From assembly GCA_902728285.1 (NCBI GenBank), contig CACVBU010001153.1, positions 1,619,278 through 1,683,277 on the forward strand: a stretch of DNA of 64,000 nucleotides, read 5' to 3'. Source of the stretch: Clytia hemisphaerica. Its lineage: Eukaryota > Cnidaria > Hydrozoa > Leptothecata > Clytiidae. A program made the position numbers and the translations under genes. Of the stretch, positions 63,490 through 64,000 are shown one piece after another. The notes below the pieces were generated by a model, which searched no databases, was not told where the DNA came from, and was given only the letters and a program-made list of their open reading frames with translations. Within the stretch, counting starts at the first letter, position 1. Each line of letters begins with the position of its first letter.

Positions 63490-64000
63490 ATCAATTGGTT
63501 ATCGAAGTTGTCAAAGTAATCATCAACAGGTTTTCAGAGCATGTCATGGTTGCCCCAAAAGAAAATTTCCATCAAAACTCTGCCCCTGCTGCCAGTCTGG
63601 AAAGAAGAGAATATTTACACCTAAGATTTCTTGGCGTTGCCTTTGAGTAAGCCTATGAAATCCAAAGTCTGCGCTCGAGATATCCGGCGTACATGCCTTA
63701 CTTTCCTGATTGGCCCTGCTGTTCTGAGATCTGTTTCCCACCACAAAAAAGCAAGAAAAACTGGTGAAATTAGCCAGTTTTCAATAATTTTGCCCCTGAA
63801 ATGTAGATATTATCAAAATTCTGCTCCTGCTCTTAAAAAGTAAGCAATCTCTGCCCCCGAGATCTCGATGATTTCTGCCATACTCTGCAAACTGGATCAT
63901 CAATAACGATCTAGCTAAGTACTCAAATGGTTATCGAGTCTTTGAAGGGTTTTGAAGAAAGTGATCAGTCGGGTGTTTAAGATAAAAACTGCAATTATTG
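63490..64000. other. no gene recognised
   Basis: Contains repeated CTCTGCCCC / TTTTGCCCCTG phrases suggesting decayed repeats; no supported gene. Confidence 0.4.

Overview
The window is AT-rich, repeat-dense DNA from an animal. Its genes are split by GT-AG introns, and no bacterial-style operons are present. Most of the open frames in it are chance or repeat-derived. Two mobile gene families (an integrase-core family and a gene family I associate with cnidarians) suggest a cnidarian or another early-branching invertebrate. That assignment comes from recalled family resemblance, not a search.

Two host genes can be assembled exon by exon with consistent splice phases. On the + strand, ten exons between 20869 and 39697 encode a protein of about 540 residues: a C3HC4 RING finger, TRAF-type zinc fingers, a proline/glutamine-rich linker and C-terminal ankyrin repeats, most likely a ubiquitin ligase or TRAF-like signalling adaptor. 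Its introns carry large palindromic elements, and one coding exon (35532-35723) sits in the loop between two inverted arms. On the - strand, ten exons between 57003 and 48399 encode SRP68, the 68 kDa subunit of the signal recognition particle. Its first exon and one central stretch are not found. A dead LINE reverse transcriptase lies in one SRP68 intron. Two lone exon candidates occur near 9 kb: a 27-codon start exon on - and a zinc-ribbon-like exon on +.

The rest is a mosaic of mobile DNA. From left to right: an integrase-core relic cut by a MITE; a 320-bp MITE family with poly-G ends; a minisatellite; a 3.8-kb palindrome carrying three copies of a spliced mobile-type gene; two foldback elements built from AATCGAA words; several TA-flanked inverted-repeat elements; a nested stack at 16.4-20.6 kb; palindromes in the RING/ankyrin gene introns at 22-23.7 and 34.7-39 kb; LINE ORF1 and THAP relics at 44-46 kb; and two palindromic elements with TACCGTGAG ends at 62-63.5 kb.

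The most unusual object is at 57820-61229: a compact LTR retroelement with three 527/524-bp LTRs, a 5-bp target duplication (ACTAG) and one unrecognised 358-codon frame. Its two outer LTRs look identical and the middle one is diverged, which suggests that the whole LTR-body-LTR-body-LTR composite moved as one unit.
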